Positions 42,570 to 51,999 of a stretch of DNA of 64,000 nt are shown one piece after another (position 1 is the stretch's first letter; each line of letters begins with the position of its first letter). The stretch comes from Flavobacterium gillisiae (GTDB lineage: Bacteria; Bacteroidota; Bacteroidia; Flavobacteriales; Flavobacteriaceae), in NCBI RefSeq assembly GCF_900107635.1, contig NZ_FNRD01000001.1, forward strand, positions 496,001 to 560,000, given 5' to 3'. The notes under the pieces are model-generated. The model was not told the origin of the DNA and did not search any database. It saw nothing but the letters and a program-made list of their open reading frames with translations. The position numbers and the translations under genes are program-made.

Positions 42570-44066
42570 ATGAAAACATTTAAAATAAAATTTTTACTGG
42601 TGGTATTATCAATACTATCATTAAGCTCTTGTTCAGAAGATTTCTTGGTGAAAAAACCAACGGAATTTGTAGACTACGCTTCAGCTACGTCTACAACTGC
42701 AAACCTATATTCTTTATTAAACGGAATCCATAGATCTCTTTATATTAGATATGAGGGGCAAAACGAAACTGGAATTGCAGGATGTATGCAACAAGTAGAT
42801 ATTGCTGGAGAAGACGTTGTCTTCCCAATATCAAACGGTTGGTTTTTAACAGTTTATAACTGGACTGGTTTGAACAATGAAAACTCACAAGATGTAGCTT
42901 TTCCATACAGAACTTTTTATAGAATTAACAGAAATGCTAATACAATATTAGAGAATGTTGATGTAGCAACTGGATCAGATGCTGATAAAAAAGTAATAAA
43001 AGGTCAAGCATTATTATATCGTGCATTCGCTCATTTTCAATTAGTACAATTGTACGGAAAACGTTATGATGCAACTGCTAAGCCAAACACACAATTAGGT
43101 ATTCCAATTGCACTTAAAGTATCTAATGATCAATTACCTAGATCAACAGTGGAAGAAGTGTATACTCAAATAAATAAGGATATTGATGACGCTTTAGTTC
43201 TATTAGTAGGGTATACTAAGCCAAACAATTCTCATTTAGATCTAAGAGTGGCTCAAGGTTTAAAAGCACGTGTTGCTTTAGTGCAACAAAACTGGCCAGT
43301 AGCTTCTGCTAATGCAATACTTGCAAGAAGTGGAAAGTCTTTAATGACTAATGCTGCTTATGCTTCAGGTTTCAATTCATATACCAATTCAGAATGGATG
43401 TGGGGAAGTTTTGTAAATGAACTTCAATCGGAGTCATTTGCTAATTTTGGAGCATATATGTCACGTAATTTCAGTTCTACTGTAATTCGTTCTTGTCCAA
43501 AAGCAATTTTCAATAAACTTTGGGATCAATTTCCTGCTACAGATGTACGTACTACAATTTTTAGCAAAACAGGGCAACACCCAAATATTACTTTGGTTTC
43601 AACTGCAGTAAAATTTCCTTATACTAGCCAGAAATTCCTTGCGGTAAGTACTGGTGATAGTAGATGTGATGTTCCTTACATGCGTATTGCTGAAATGTAC
43701 CTTATAGAAGCTGAAGCAAAAGCGTGGATGGGTGATGCTACTGCGTCTCAAGCTTTATTTACTTTAATTTCAAATAGAAATCCTGCTTATGTAAAGTCTA
43801 CAGCTACAGGTCAAACCTTAGTTAATGAAATCTATTTACATAGAAGGTTGGAATTATGGGGTGAAGGATTTAGATTTTACGATTTAAAAAGAACAAACTC
43901 AGCATTAAACAGAGTTGGACCTACTACAGTTCCCGCTACTACCTCTAACCATATTTCATCAGTTGCTTTAGAATTTAATATTCCTGCAGGTGACAAAAGA
44001 TGGCAATGGTTGTTTCCAAGAGCAGAAATTAATGCTAACCCTGCAATTGTGCAAAATCCAAATTAA
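42570..44066 (+). CDS. SusD/RagB-family nutrient-binding lipoprotein 2
   Basis: This 498-residue lipoprotein (lipobox LSSC, Cys21) is the partner of the SusC just upstream, 10 bases away. It starts the mature part with SEDFLVKKPTEFVDYAS and contains the SusD helical block QALLYRAFAHFQLVQLYGKR. Near the C-terminus it has EIYLHRRLELWGEGFRFYDLKR and RWQWLFPRAEINANP, both family hallmarks (given here as separate short blocks). It would bind a nutrient at the cell surface and deliver it to SusC. The similarity to the first SusD is visible but low. A strong terminator follows the gene. Confidence 0.93.
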   Translation: MKTFKIKFLLVVLSILSLSSCSEDFLVKKPTEFVDYASATSTTANLYSLLNGIHRSLYIRYEGQNETGIAGCMQQVDIAGEDVVFPISNGWFLTVYNWTGLNNENSQDVAFPYRTFYRINRNANTILENVDVATGSDADKKVIKGQALLYRAFAHFQLVQLYGKRYDATAKPNTQLGIPIALKVSNDQLPRSTVEEVYTQINKDIDDALVLLVGYTKPNNSHLDLRVAQGLKARVALVQQNWPVASANAILARSGKSLMTNAAYASGFNSYTNSEWMWGSFVNELQSESFANFGAYMSRNFSSTVIRSCPKAIFNKLWDQFPATDVRTTIFSKTGQHPNITLVSTAVKFPYTSQKFLAVSTGDSRCDVPYMRIAEMYLIEAEAKAWMGDATASQALFTLISNRNPAYVKSTATGQTLVNEIYLHRRLELWGEGFRFYDLKRTNSALNRVGPTTVPATTSNHISSVALEFNIPAGDKRWQWLFPRAEINANPAIVQNPN

Positions 44067-44126
44067 TTTTTTGCATGTATAAAACAAAATAACTTAAAGT
44101 TATTTTTATTTTGAATTTAGTAGAAG

Positions 44127-44159
44127 AATCTGCTCAGTATACTGAGCAGATTTTTTTTT
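44127..44159 (+). terminator. terminator of the second susCD operon
   Basis: AATCTGCTCAGT (44127-44138) pairs with ACTGAGCAGATT (44141-44152) around a 2-base tip, then a T-run. Because the 12-bp arms nearly meet, the tip probably opens to a four-base loop. Confidence 0.85.
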
Positions 44160-44314
44160 GGTTTGATTTTTTTTGGGAATTAAACTGCCTTATTTAATCG
44201 AATGGTAATAATAAAAACCGGAACGTTTTTAATGTGTTTTTTTATATGTTTTTATCATTTACCTTTGCTCGATTAACTGTTTAAAAATAATAGCCTAACT
44301 ATATATCATTCCAA

Positions 44315-46261
44315 ATGAGAATACTCTTTTTTTTATATTTTTTAGTATTGCCTACAATCCTATTTTCGCAAATAAACTCAAGAGAAGAAGATCCGAAAAA
44401 AAGCAGTGGTGACAAGGCCAGCGGTCCTAAAATAGCAGACAGTATCAAAGTCGCTAGCATGGATCAATATCGATTTATTTCTATAGAACGCGATACTACT
44501 TACATTGATACTTCGTTGACGATCCAAAGAGAATATAGTTTTAATTATTTACGAAAGGATAATTTTGGACTTTTGGCTTTCGCCAATGAGGGTCAAACCT
44601 ATAACACGCTTCAATATAGTTTAACCCAGTTTTCTCCTTATCCTGAATTTGGTTTTAAAGCCAAGCATTTTAATTTTCTGGAAGCAAACCAAATAAGATA
44701 TAGTTCTGTTGCCACTCCTGTTACCGAATTGTATTTCAAATCGGTAATGCAAAAAGGGCAATCTCTCGATGCTTTTTTTGCGATAAATACTACGCCAAGA
44801 CTTAATTTTTCGATTGCTTACAAAGGCTTGCGTTCTGAAGGGAATTATATTAATCAGTTGTCAAGCACAGGGAATTTTAGATTTACGACAAGTTATAATA
44901 CACTAAATAAACGGTATTTTGCGAATGCTCATTTTACCTATCAGGATATCTTAAATGAGGAAAATGGCGGAATAACAACAATCTCTGATTTTGAAAGTGG
45001 TGATGCGAATTATGATAATAGACAAAGACTTGAGGTTTATTTTAATGATGCAGAATCCTTTTTAAAAGGAAAACGCATATTCTTAGATCACTTTTTTAGA
45101 GTAAATCCTAAAAAAGGGGATAATAATTTATATGTGAGTCATCAATTTAATTACGAGAATAAATTTTTTGAATACAATCAAGCAACGGTACCTTCGACTG
45201 TAGGCTCTGAAACTATTTATAGATTTGGAGATTCTTATGTAACGAGCGGGATTAATGACCAGACACATTATAATAAAATGTATAATAAAGTGGGCTTAAT
45301 CTATGAAAATACCACATTGGGTAAGTTTCAGTTTTTTGCAGATGACTTCAGAAGCAATTATTACTATAGCCAAATATTGATACGGGATGATCAAACTATT
45401 CCAGCTTCATTGACCAGAAACATTAACAGTGCAGGAGGACAGTATGAATATCAAAAAAAGAACTGGAATGGGAAGTTCTTATATTCAAGATCAGTAACGA
45501 ATCAATCGTTATCTGATTTAGAGGCTAAATTAAATTATGATTTTAATGATGATTATCAATTCTCTTTTGGATATCAAAATTTGAATAAGTTACCCAATGA
45601 CAATTACAACTTATATCAAAGTAGCTATGTTGATTACAACTGGTCTAATAGCTTCAAGAATGAAAAAATAAATTCGATCACAGCTAATGCGATTACTCCG
45701 TGGGTAGAAGCATCTGTACAGTTTATGACCTTAGATGATCATTTGTATTTTGAGAATATTGCCACAGATGAAAATCAGCAAATTGTGACTCCAAGTCAAT
45801 ATGGGAATACCATAAATTATGTTTCTGTTAAAGCAAGTAAAGAAATCAAATTCGGAAGATTTGCGCTTGACAATACACTTTTATATCAAAAAGTGAGTCA
45901 GCAGGATGCGATTCTAAATGTTCCTGAAATCGTGACCAGAAATACTATTTATTACACTAATCATCTGTTCAAAAAAGCCTTGTTTTTACAAACAGGGGTT
46001 ACCTTGAATTATTTCACGAATTATTTTGCCAATGATTATAATCCAGTAATTGGGGAGTTTTTCATTCAAAATAAAAAAGAAATTGGAAATTATCCTACCC
46101 TTGACTTTTTTGTCAATGCTCGAATTCAAAGAACCAGGATTTATGTAAAAGCAGAGCATTTTAACTCTTCACTTACAGGAAATAATTTCTACTCCGCTCC
46201 TAATAATCCGTATCGAGATTTCATGATTCGTTTTGGTCTAATCTGGAACTTCTTTAATTAA
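44315..46261 (+). CDS. putative outer-membrane porin (large Bacteroidetes barrel family)
   Basis: This 648-residue exported protein has a signal peptide (about 1-20, ending LFSQIN), a low-complexity polar stretch (EEDPKKSSGDKASGPK) and then many amphipathic strands through to MIRFGLIWNFFN, a typical closing barrel strand. The segment with YSFNYLRKDNFGLLAFANEGQTYN (shown only in part as RKDNFGLLAFANEGQTYN) is the characteristic N-terminal block of a Bacteroidetes 'putative porin' family. Its function is unknown. A -7 element TACCTTTG at 44270-44277 is 38 bases upstream of the start. It stands alone between the susCD region and the cystathionine beta-synthase gene. Confidence 0.8.
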   Translation: MRILFFLYFLVLPTILFSQINSREEDPKKSSGDKASGPKIADSIKVASMDQYRFISIERDTTYIDTSLTIQREYSFNYLRKDNFGLLAFANEGQTYNTLQYSLTQFSPYPEFGFKAKHFNFLEANQIRYSSVATPVTELYFKSVMQKGQSLDAFFAINTTPRLNFSIAYKGLRSEGNYINQLSSTGNFRFTTSYNTLNKRYFANAHFTYQDILNEENGGITTISDFESGDANYDNRQRLEVYFNDAESFLKGKRIFLDHFFRVNPKKGDNNLYVSHQFNYENKFFEYNQATVPSTVGSETIYRFGDSYVTSGINDQTHYNKMYNKVGLIYENTTLGKFQFFADDFRSNYYYSQILIRDDQTIPASLTRNINSAGGQYEYQKKNWNGKFLYSRSVTNQSLSDLEAKLNYDFNDDYQFSFGYQNLNKLPNDNYNLYQSSYVDYNWSNSFKNEKINSITANAITPWVEASVQFMTLDDHLYFENIATDENQQIVTPSQYGNTINYVSVKASKEIKFGRFALDNTLLYQKVSQQDAILNVPEIVTRNTIYYTNHLFKKALFLQTGVTLNYFTNYFANDYNPVIGEFFIQNKKEIGNYPTLDFFVNARIQRTRIYVKAEHFNSSLTGNNFYSAPNNPYRDFMIRFGLIWNFFN

Positions 46262-46501
46262 TTGTTTTGATTTCCTCTGAGTTTATAGTATTTCCTATTC
46301 TTCGGAATACATTGCTTTCATTGGCTTGACCAAAATTGAGTAAAGTATTTTGAGTAAATTAAATTCATTGAACTTCTATTTGAATAAAAGTTCAGGAAGT
46401 AATGACGAACGCAATTTTGCAGAAGCAGGGATGTTTTCTAACAAAATACTATCTTTGCAAAAGTATTTATAACAAATTACAACTTTAAAAATTACAATTA
46501 A

Positions 46502-47863
46502 ATGCAATACGCAGAAAATATACTAGGTACAATAGGTGATACACCGTTAGTGAAGTTAAATAAAGTCACTGAAGGAATAGACGCATTAGTGCTTGCTAAA
46601 GTAGAAACTTTTAATCCCGGTAATTCTGTAAAAGACAGAATGGCGGTAAAAATGATTGCGGATGCTGAGGCTGACGGGAGACTAAAACCAGGAGGAACTA
46701 TTATTGAAGGGACTTCAGGAAATACAGGAATGGGACTTGCTTTAGTAGCGATTATCAAGGGATATAAACTGATTTGTGTTATCTCTGATAAGCAATCAAA
46801 AGAGAAAATGGATATCCTTCGTGCCGTTGGAGCAAAAGTTGTGGTATGTCCTACAGATGTAGAACCTACTGATCCTCGTTCTTATTATTCTGTTTCTAAA
46901 AGATTGGCGACTGAAACGCCAAATTCTTGGTACGTAAATCAATACGACAATCCATCGAATGCTTTGGCACATTACGAGCAAACGGGACCGGAGATATGGG
47001 AACAAACAGAAGGTAAAATCACTCATTTCGTGTCTGGAGTTGGTACTGGAGGAACAATTTCAGGTGTTGGAAAATACTTGAAAGAAAAGAATCCGAATAT
47101 CAAGATTTGGGGAATTGATACCTATGGTTCAGTATTTAAAAAATACCATGAAACAGGGATTTTTGATGAAAACGAAATTTATTCTTATATAACAGAAGGA
47201 ATTGGAGAAGATATATTGCCATTGAATGTAGATTTTTCTTTGATTGATGGTTTTACCAAAGTAACAGATAAAGATGCTGCAGTATACACGCGAAAAATTG
47301 CGCTTGAAGAAGGTATTTTCGTTGGGAATTCAGCTGGAGCAGCTATAAAAGGATTATTACAACTAAAGGAGCATTTCAAGCCGGAAGATGTAGTTGTTGT
47401 TTTATTTCATGATTCAGGAAGCCGTTATGTAGGGAAGATGTTTAATGATGATTGGATGCGCGAACGTGGTTTTCTTGAAGAAGAAGTTACAAAAGCCGAA
47501 GATGTAATCAAAGATCATATTGACAAGCCGTTAATTGTGGCTCGTACGGAAGAATTAGTTTCACATGCGATTGAAAGAATGCGTAAATATAAAATCTCAC
47601 AAATACCAGTAATGGATATTACAGGATTTGTAGGTTCTCTTGATGAGTCTGACTTATTCCAAAGTTATGTACAAGATAAAAACTCAGCCGAAAGACCAAT
47701 TCGGGAAATTATGGGTAATCCTTATCCGATCGTGCAACTGGGAACAACAATCGAAGAAGTTTCTAAATTGTTTACCAGAGATAATGCAGCAGTATTGATT
47801 GATTTAGGAAAAGGAAGACACCACATTATTACAAAATATGATATTATAGGTTCTATTAAATAG
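46502..47863 (+). CDS. cystathionine beta-synthase (pyridoxal-phosphate enzyme with CBS domains)
   Basis: This 453-residue fold-type II PLP enzyme has the active-site lysine in NPGNSVKDRMAVKM (about residue 44), a substrate loop EGTSGNTGMGLA and a phosphate-binding loop SGVGTGGTISGVGKYLKE (about 178-195). Two C-terminal CBS motifs (about 335-450) occur in the regulatory tail. It joins homocysteine and serine, or acts as a cysteine synthase, in the transsulfuration pathway. Catalytic and CBS parts are both intact. The -7 box TATCTTTG is at 46450-46457. The O-acetylserine sulfhydrylase group is the alternative, but those enzymes lack the CBS tail. Confidence 0.92.
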   Translation: MQYAENILGTIGDTPLVKLNKVTEGIDALVLAKVETFNPGNSVKDRMAVKMIADAEADGRLKPGGTIIEGTSGNTGMGLALVAIIKGYKLICVISDKQSKEKMDILRAVGAKVVVCPTDVEPTDPRSYYSVSKRLATETPNSWYVNQYDNPSNALAHYEQTGPEIWEQTEGKITHFVSGVGTGGTISGVGKYLKEKNPNIKIWGIDTYGSVFKKYHETGIFDENEIYSYITEGIGEDILPLNVDFSLIDGFTKVTDKDAAVYTRKIALEEGIFVGNSAGAAIKGLLQLKEHFKPEDVVVVLFHDSGSRYVGKMFNDDWMRERGFLEEEVTKAEDVIKDHIDKPLIVARTEELVSHAIERMRKYKISQIPVMDITGFVGSLDESDLFQSYVQDKNSAERPIREIMGNPYPIVQLGTTIEEVSKLFTRDNAAVLIDLGKGRHHIITKYDIIGSIK

Positions 47864-47890
47864 TTTTTAGTCCTGATAATTACAGTATAC

Positions 47891-47938
47891 AAACCACGAT
47901 TTTGACGAAATTAATTCGTTAAATTCGTGGTTTCTTTT
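47891..47938 (+). terminator. terminator or palindromic repeat after cystathionine beta-synthase
   Basis: AAACCACGA (47891-47899) pairs with TCGTGGTTT (47925-47933), with further inner pairing (ACGAAATTAATTCGT) and T's after. Its arms resemble the CCACGAATTT palindrome at 31347-31442. Confidence 0.7.
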
Positions 47939-48009
47939 TAATGATATATAGGTATTCTAATACCATATCGTAAATTTGAAGTTCTAACATATAACCTCTA
48001 GCTTTAAAA

Positions 48010-48492
48010 ATGACTTTCACAGCAATAGATTTTGAAACAGCAACTGCATTTCACCCTTGTTCAGTGGGAATAGTAACAGTTGAGAATGGAGTCATAGTAG
48101 ATGAATTTGTCAGTTTGATCAAGCCGCCAAATAATCTGTATTCTCCTTTTACAATTCAAGTACATGGAATTTATCCAAGGGATACGGTTAATGCCAAATC
48201 ATTTACACAGGTATTTCCTGAAATCCAAAAACGACTCCAGAATAGAGTTGTTGTGGCGCATAATGAAAGCTTCGACAGGAATGTTTTGGTTAAATCAATG
48301 GCGCTATATGGCTTAAATTATGAGGATTTAAATTTGTCGCCTCGGTGGGAGTGCACTGTAAAAATATATAAAGCCAAAGGATTAAAGCCAACAAAGCTTA
48401 GTGATTGTTGCAGAACAATGAATATTCAATTGAATCACCATGAAGCTTTATCAGATGCTCGGGCTTGCGCCAAATTGTATTTATTGAGGTAG
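48010..48492 (+). CDS. DnaQ-like 3'-5' exonuclease (DEDDh family)
   Basis: This 160-residue protein is an exonuclease domain on its own. The three exonuclease motifs are present: FTAIDFETATAF (motif I, Asp7/Glu9), VVAHNESFDRNVL (motif II) and HHEALSDARACAKL (motif III, the DEDDh histidine and aspartate). It resembles the epsilon subunit of DNA polymerase III but is shorter and lacks the C-terminal polymerase-binding part, so it is more likely a repair or RNA-trimming exonuclease. The gene stands alone, with 74 bases to the next gene. No fusion or truncation was seen. Confidence 0.9.
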   Translation: MTFTAIDFETATAFHPCSVGIVTVENGVIVDEFVSLIKPPNNLYSPFTIQVHGIYPRDTVNAKSFTQVFPEIQKRLQNRVVVAHNESFDRNVLVKSMALYGLNYEDLNLSPRWECTVKIYKAKGLKPTKLSDCCRTMNIQLNHHEALSDARACAKLYLLR

Positions 48493-48566
48493 TTTTCGAA
48501 AGTTAATTGGAAGTACAAGTTGTTCGTTTTTTTATTACTTTAGTCTCTTAAATACAAGACTTTACG

Positions 48567-49835
48567 ATGAAAGAAGATTTTCTACATTACCTCTGGAAAT
48601 TTAAGAAGTTTGATACCCTAAATTTGAAAACTTCAAATAATGAGGAAATCACGATTGCTAATGTAGGCCAGTATTTAGAACTGGCGGGTCCTGATTTTTT
48701 TAATGCCCAAATTACAATAGGGGATCAAATGTGGGCTGGAAACGTCGAGATTCACTTAAAATCTTCTGACTGGTATGTGCATCATCACGAAAGAGATGCG
48801 GCATACGAAAACGTAATTCTACATGTAGTTTGGGAACACGATACCGAAATTTATAGAAAAAACAATACGGAAATTCCTGTTCTAGAGCTTAAGAAATATG
48901 TCGACCAAGATACAATAGCTAATTATCAGTCATTGATGTCGCCAAAGGCTTGGATTTTCTGTGAAAAGGAGTTAGCGGGTATTTCCCCTTTTGTTGTAAA
49001 AAACTGGCAGGAACGCTTGTTTTTTGAACGATTAGAGAGAAAGTCCAAACCTATTTTTGAACTGCTACAGCAAACCAATAATGATTGGGAAGCTGTTTTA
49101 TTTTGTCTGTTGGCAAAAAACTTCGGATTAAATACGAACGGGGAAATCTTTCTGAAAGTAGCGAGTTCTATTCCGTTTTCAATTATAAGAAAAGAAAGTT
49201 TTGAGGTTGAAAATTTAGAAAGCTTGCTCTTTGGTAATGCAGGACTATTAGACGTTGAAAAGGAGGATAATTATTTTAAAGATTTAAAATTCAGGTATTA
49301 CTATTTATTGCACAAATACCAAATAGAAAAAAGTAGTTGTAATCCCGTTCAGTTTTTTAAGCATCGCCCTGATAATTTTCCCACCATACGACTGTCACAA
49401 TTGGCAAATTTGTATCATAGCAATCAGAATCTATTTTCGCAAATTAGCGAGATTACTTCGGTTAAGTCGATTTATGATCTTTTTCAGGTTTCGGCTTCTT
49501 CCTATTGGCAAGACCATTATCAATTTGATAAGGAAAGCCCAAAGAAAAAGAAAATGCTATCAAAGTCATTTATAGATTTGATTATTATAAATACCTTGAT
49601 CCCAATTCAATTTGCTTATGCTAAAAGTAGAGGAGAAGAGATTGCCGAAGATTTAATTCAATTACTAAATGAAGTTGCGCCAGAGAAGAATGCTATTGTA
49701 GATAAATTCAGCTCATTTGGAATGAAGTCAGGAAGTGCTTTTGAAACGCAGTCGCTGCTGCAGCTTAAGAATGAGTATTGTGCTAAAAGTAAATGTTTAG
49801 AATGTGCCATTGGGATGGAGTTAATGAAAGGATAG
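48567..49835 (+). CDS. DUF2851 family protein
   Basis: This 422-residue soluble protein of a Bacteroidetes-wide family has no assigned function. The N-terminal third carries the conserved blocks MKEDFLHYLWKFKKFD, LELAGPDFFNAQITIG, MWAGNVEIHLKSSDWYVHHH and AYENVILHVVWEHDTEI (shown as separate short pieces), which look like a metal- or nucleic-acid-binding beta fold. The C-terminal end has a four-cysteine group, CAKSKCLECAIG, that may bind zinc. I can describe but not assign it. The start ATG is at 48567; the gene is followed 73 bases later by the PspC-domain gene. The neighbours are housekeeping genes, with no sign of transfer. Confidence 0.85.
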   Translation: MKEDFLHYLWKFKKFDTLNLKTSNNEEITIANVGQYLELAGPDFFNAQITIGDQMWAGNVEIHLKSSDWYVHHHERDAAYENVILHVVWEHDTEIYRKNNTEIPVLELKKYVDQDTIANYQSLMSPKAWIFCEKELAGISPFVVKNWQERLFFERLERKSKPIFELLQQTNNDWEAVLFCLLAKNFGLNTNGEIFLKVASSIPFSIIRKESFEVENLESLLFGNAGLLDVEKEDNYFKDLKFRYYYLLHKYQIEKSSCNPVQFFKHRPDNFPTIRLSQLANLYHSNQNLFSQISEITSVKSIYDLFQVSASSYWQDHYQFDKESPKKKKMLSKSFIDLIIINTLIPIQFAYAKSRGEEIAEDLIQLLNEVAPEKNAIVDKFSSFGMKSGSAFETQSLLQLKNEYCAKSKCLECAIGMELMKG

Positions 49836-49908
49836 TGTTTCTTATGTGCTTTAATTTCGAGAAATAATAAATTCGTACTTTTGTAAAGTAGAATATAAAA
49901 ATAATGCA

Positions 49909-50148
49909 ATGGGACAAAGTGTACCTAGAATAATAAAGCTTAAATATTTTTTTGAAAAGTATGGCTTCCATGTTTCATCGCGGCTTGCAGATAGTTTAGG
50001 AATGAGGGTAACGAGCGTAAGGCTGTTCTTTATTTACATTTCGTTTGTAACTGTAGGGCTGTGGTTTGGGGTTTATTTAACGCTAGCCTTTTGGATTAGG
50101 CTAAAGGATTTGATTCGTGCTAAGAGAACGTCTGTATTTGACTTGTAA
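49909..50148 (+). CDS. PspC-domain small membrane protein
   Basis: This 79-residue protein has a PspC-like fold: a short basic N-terminus, the sequence KYFFEKYGFHVSSRLADSLGMRVTSVRLFFIYISF, where the last part begins the membrane helix, and a second hydrophobic stretch (VGLWFGVYLTLAFWI). PspC domains are found in phage-shock-like envelope stress systems and in many Bacteroidetes as stand-alone inner-membrane proteins. Its precise role is not known. A -7 element TACTTTTG lies at 49876-49883. A bidirectional terminator follows (50172-50216), separating it from the convergent permease gene. Confidence 0.85.
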   Translation: MGQSVPRIIKLKYFFEKYGFHVSSRLADSLGMRVTSVRLFFIYISFVTVGLWFGVYLTLAFWIRLKDLIRAKRTSVFDL

Positions 50149-50171
50149 CAAAACTTGAAATAGTTATAAAG

Positions 50172-50216
50172 AAAAAGGGATGATAAAGTGTTTAAATACT
50201 TTGTCATCCCTTTTTT
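50172..50216. terminator. bidirectional terminator
   Basis: AAAAAGGGATGATAAAGT (50172-50189) pairs with ACTTTGTCATCCCTTTTTT (50198-50216) with one mismatch. It lies between two convergent genes, so it serves both. Confidence 0.85.
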
Positions 50217-50230
50217 ATATTAGAATAAAT

Positions 50231-51682
50231 CTATTTATCAGGATTATTTAATTTACTGTGTTTTTTACCGTAAACAAAATACAGAGCAACACCAATAGCC
50301 ATCCAAAGAACTAGTCGAATCCAACTTTCGTAAGGTAGAGAGTACATTAAATAAGTACAAACTAATACTCCTGCAATAGGAACATAAGGAACGAATGGAG
50401 TCTTGAAAGACCTAGGAGCATCTGGCATCTTTTTACGCATTACTAACACACCAATACATACTAACACGAATGCAAGTAAAGTTCCAATACTTACCATGTG
50501 TCCTAGGTCACTTACCGGTACGAAACCAGCAAATAAACTAACGAATACCATGAAGAAAAGGTTTGTTTTGTATGGAGTACGGAATTTTGAGTGAATTTGT
50601 CCAAATAAAGGAGGTAAAAGTCCATCTTTACTCATAGTATAGAAAACACGACTTTGTCCCATTAACATCACAAGCATTACAGAAGTATATCCCGCTAAAA
50701 TAGCGACAATTAATCCTGTTTGAAGGAAAGAATACCCAGTTACCGCAAATGCTGTAGCAGCAGGTTTTGCATCACCAACAAATTTGTAATAAGGTACTAG
50801 ACCAGTCATAACGTGAGCAAACAACACATATAGTATTGTACAGATAACTAATGAACCTAAAATACCAATAGGCATCCCTTTTTGAGGATTTTTTGCTTCT
50901 TGAGCAGCAGTTGAAACTGCATCAAAACCAATGAAGGCAAAGAAGACGGTTCCGGCTCCGGCAGCAATTCCAGACCAACCAAATTGACCTTTAATACCGG
51001 TGTTTTCAGGAATGTATGGAGAGTAATTTGCAGGGTCTATATAGTCCCAACCTAAAACAATAAACATAATTACAACAATAACTTTTAGCACCACTAATAT
51101 ATTATTTATAGAAGCAGATTCTTGAGTTCCTCTTATTAATAATAAGGATAGTGCAGATACAATTAAGATAGCAGGTAGGTTGATGTAACCACCGTCTATA
51201 ATAGTTCCATCACCCAATGTTAATGTTTCCCAGGGGGAGCAGATAAATTTTGGGTTTAGATGTACGCCATATTTATTTAATAATTCGAGTAAGTATCGAG
51301 ACCAGCTGACCCCAACGGTTGCGGCTCCCAAAGCATATTCAAGAACTAAATCCCAACCAATAATCCAAGCCATGAATTCTCCCATAGTTGCATAAGAATA
51401 CGTATACGCACTACCTGCAACAGGTATCATTGAAGCAAATTCAGCATAGCAAAGTCCCGCAAAGGCACATCCTATGGCTGCTAAAACAAATGAAAGTGTA
51501 ACTGCCGGTCCAGCATGTTCAGCAGCAGCAATTCCAGTTAAGGAAAATAAGCCCGCTCCGATAATCGCACCAACTCCTAGAGCAACTAGGGATCTTGAAG
51601 ATAAAGTTCTTTTTAATCCTTTCTCATCTTCTGACGCTTCATTTAATAAAACCGAAAGTGGTTTTGTTTTCCAAATTGACAT
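50231..51682 (-). CDS. APC-family amino acid permease
   Basis: This integral membrane protein of about 483 residues has 12 or more transmembrane helices. The N-terminal GVGAIIGAGLFSLTGIAA is the substrate-binding unwound helix 1 motif of APC transporters, and it is followed by VTLSFVLAAIGCAFAGLCYAEFASMIPVAGSAYTY (shown as two overlapping short pieces FAGLCYAEFASMIP and VAGSAYTYSY). This matches the cationic amino acid transporter subgroup. The preferred start is the ATG at 51682 (MSIWKTKPLSVLLNEASE), because similar proteins begin there; the frame extends to 51715. Substrate and direction of transport are not readable from sequence. Confidence 0.88.
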   Translation of the reverse strand: MSIWKTKPLSVLLNEASEDEKGLKRTLSSRSLVALGVGAIIGAGLFSLTGIAAAEHAGPAVTLSFVLAAIGCAFAGLCYAEFASMIPVAGSAYTYSYATMGEFMAWIIGWDLVLEYALGAATVGVSWSRYLLELLNKYGVHLNPKFICSPWETLTLGDGTIIDGGYINLPAILIVSALSLLLIRGTQESASINNILVVLKVIVVIMFIVLGWDYIDPANYSPYIPENTGIKGQFGWSGIAAGAGTVFFAFIGFDAVSTAAQEAKNPQKGMPIGILGSLVICTILYVLFAHVMTGLVPYYKFVGDAKPAATAFAVTGYSFLQTGLIVAILAGYTSVMLVMLMGQSRVFYTMSKDGLLPPLFGQIHSKFRTPYKTNLFFMVFVSLFAGFVPVSDLGHMVSIGTLLAFVLVCIGVLVMRKKMPDAPRSFKTPFVPYVPIAGVLVCTYLMYSLPYESWIRLVLWMAIGVALYFVYGKKHSKLNNPDK

Positions 51683-51999
51683 ATATTTATTAGTTTTAGT
51701 ATTAATAGCGCTCAAATGTATTATTTATTTTATAAAAAATAAAAGTTATTGTATAAATTAATAGCGAAATAAATTTGTAACAAAGGTTTCGTTTACTTTG
51801 GTTTTTCGGTCTTATGGATTTGTGAAATTTTAATTTGATTATTTGTGCAGTAATTAAGCGCTGATATTTAGATTATTATTTTTTTTCGGGAAGGATATTT
51901 CAAAAATTATTTTCTAAATTTATACTGTTAAAAACAGCGAGTAGTTAATTTTTAAATAATGAAAATGATCAAAATTCCTTTACATTTATTTCGGGCAAG

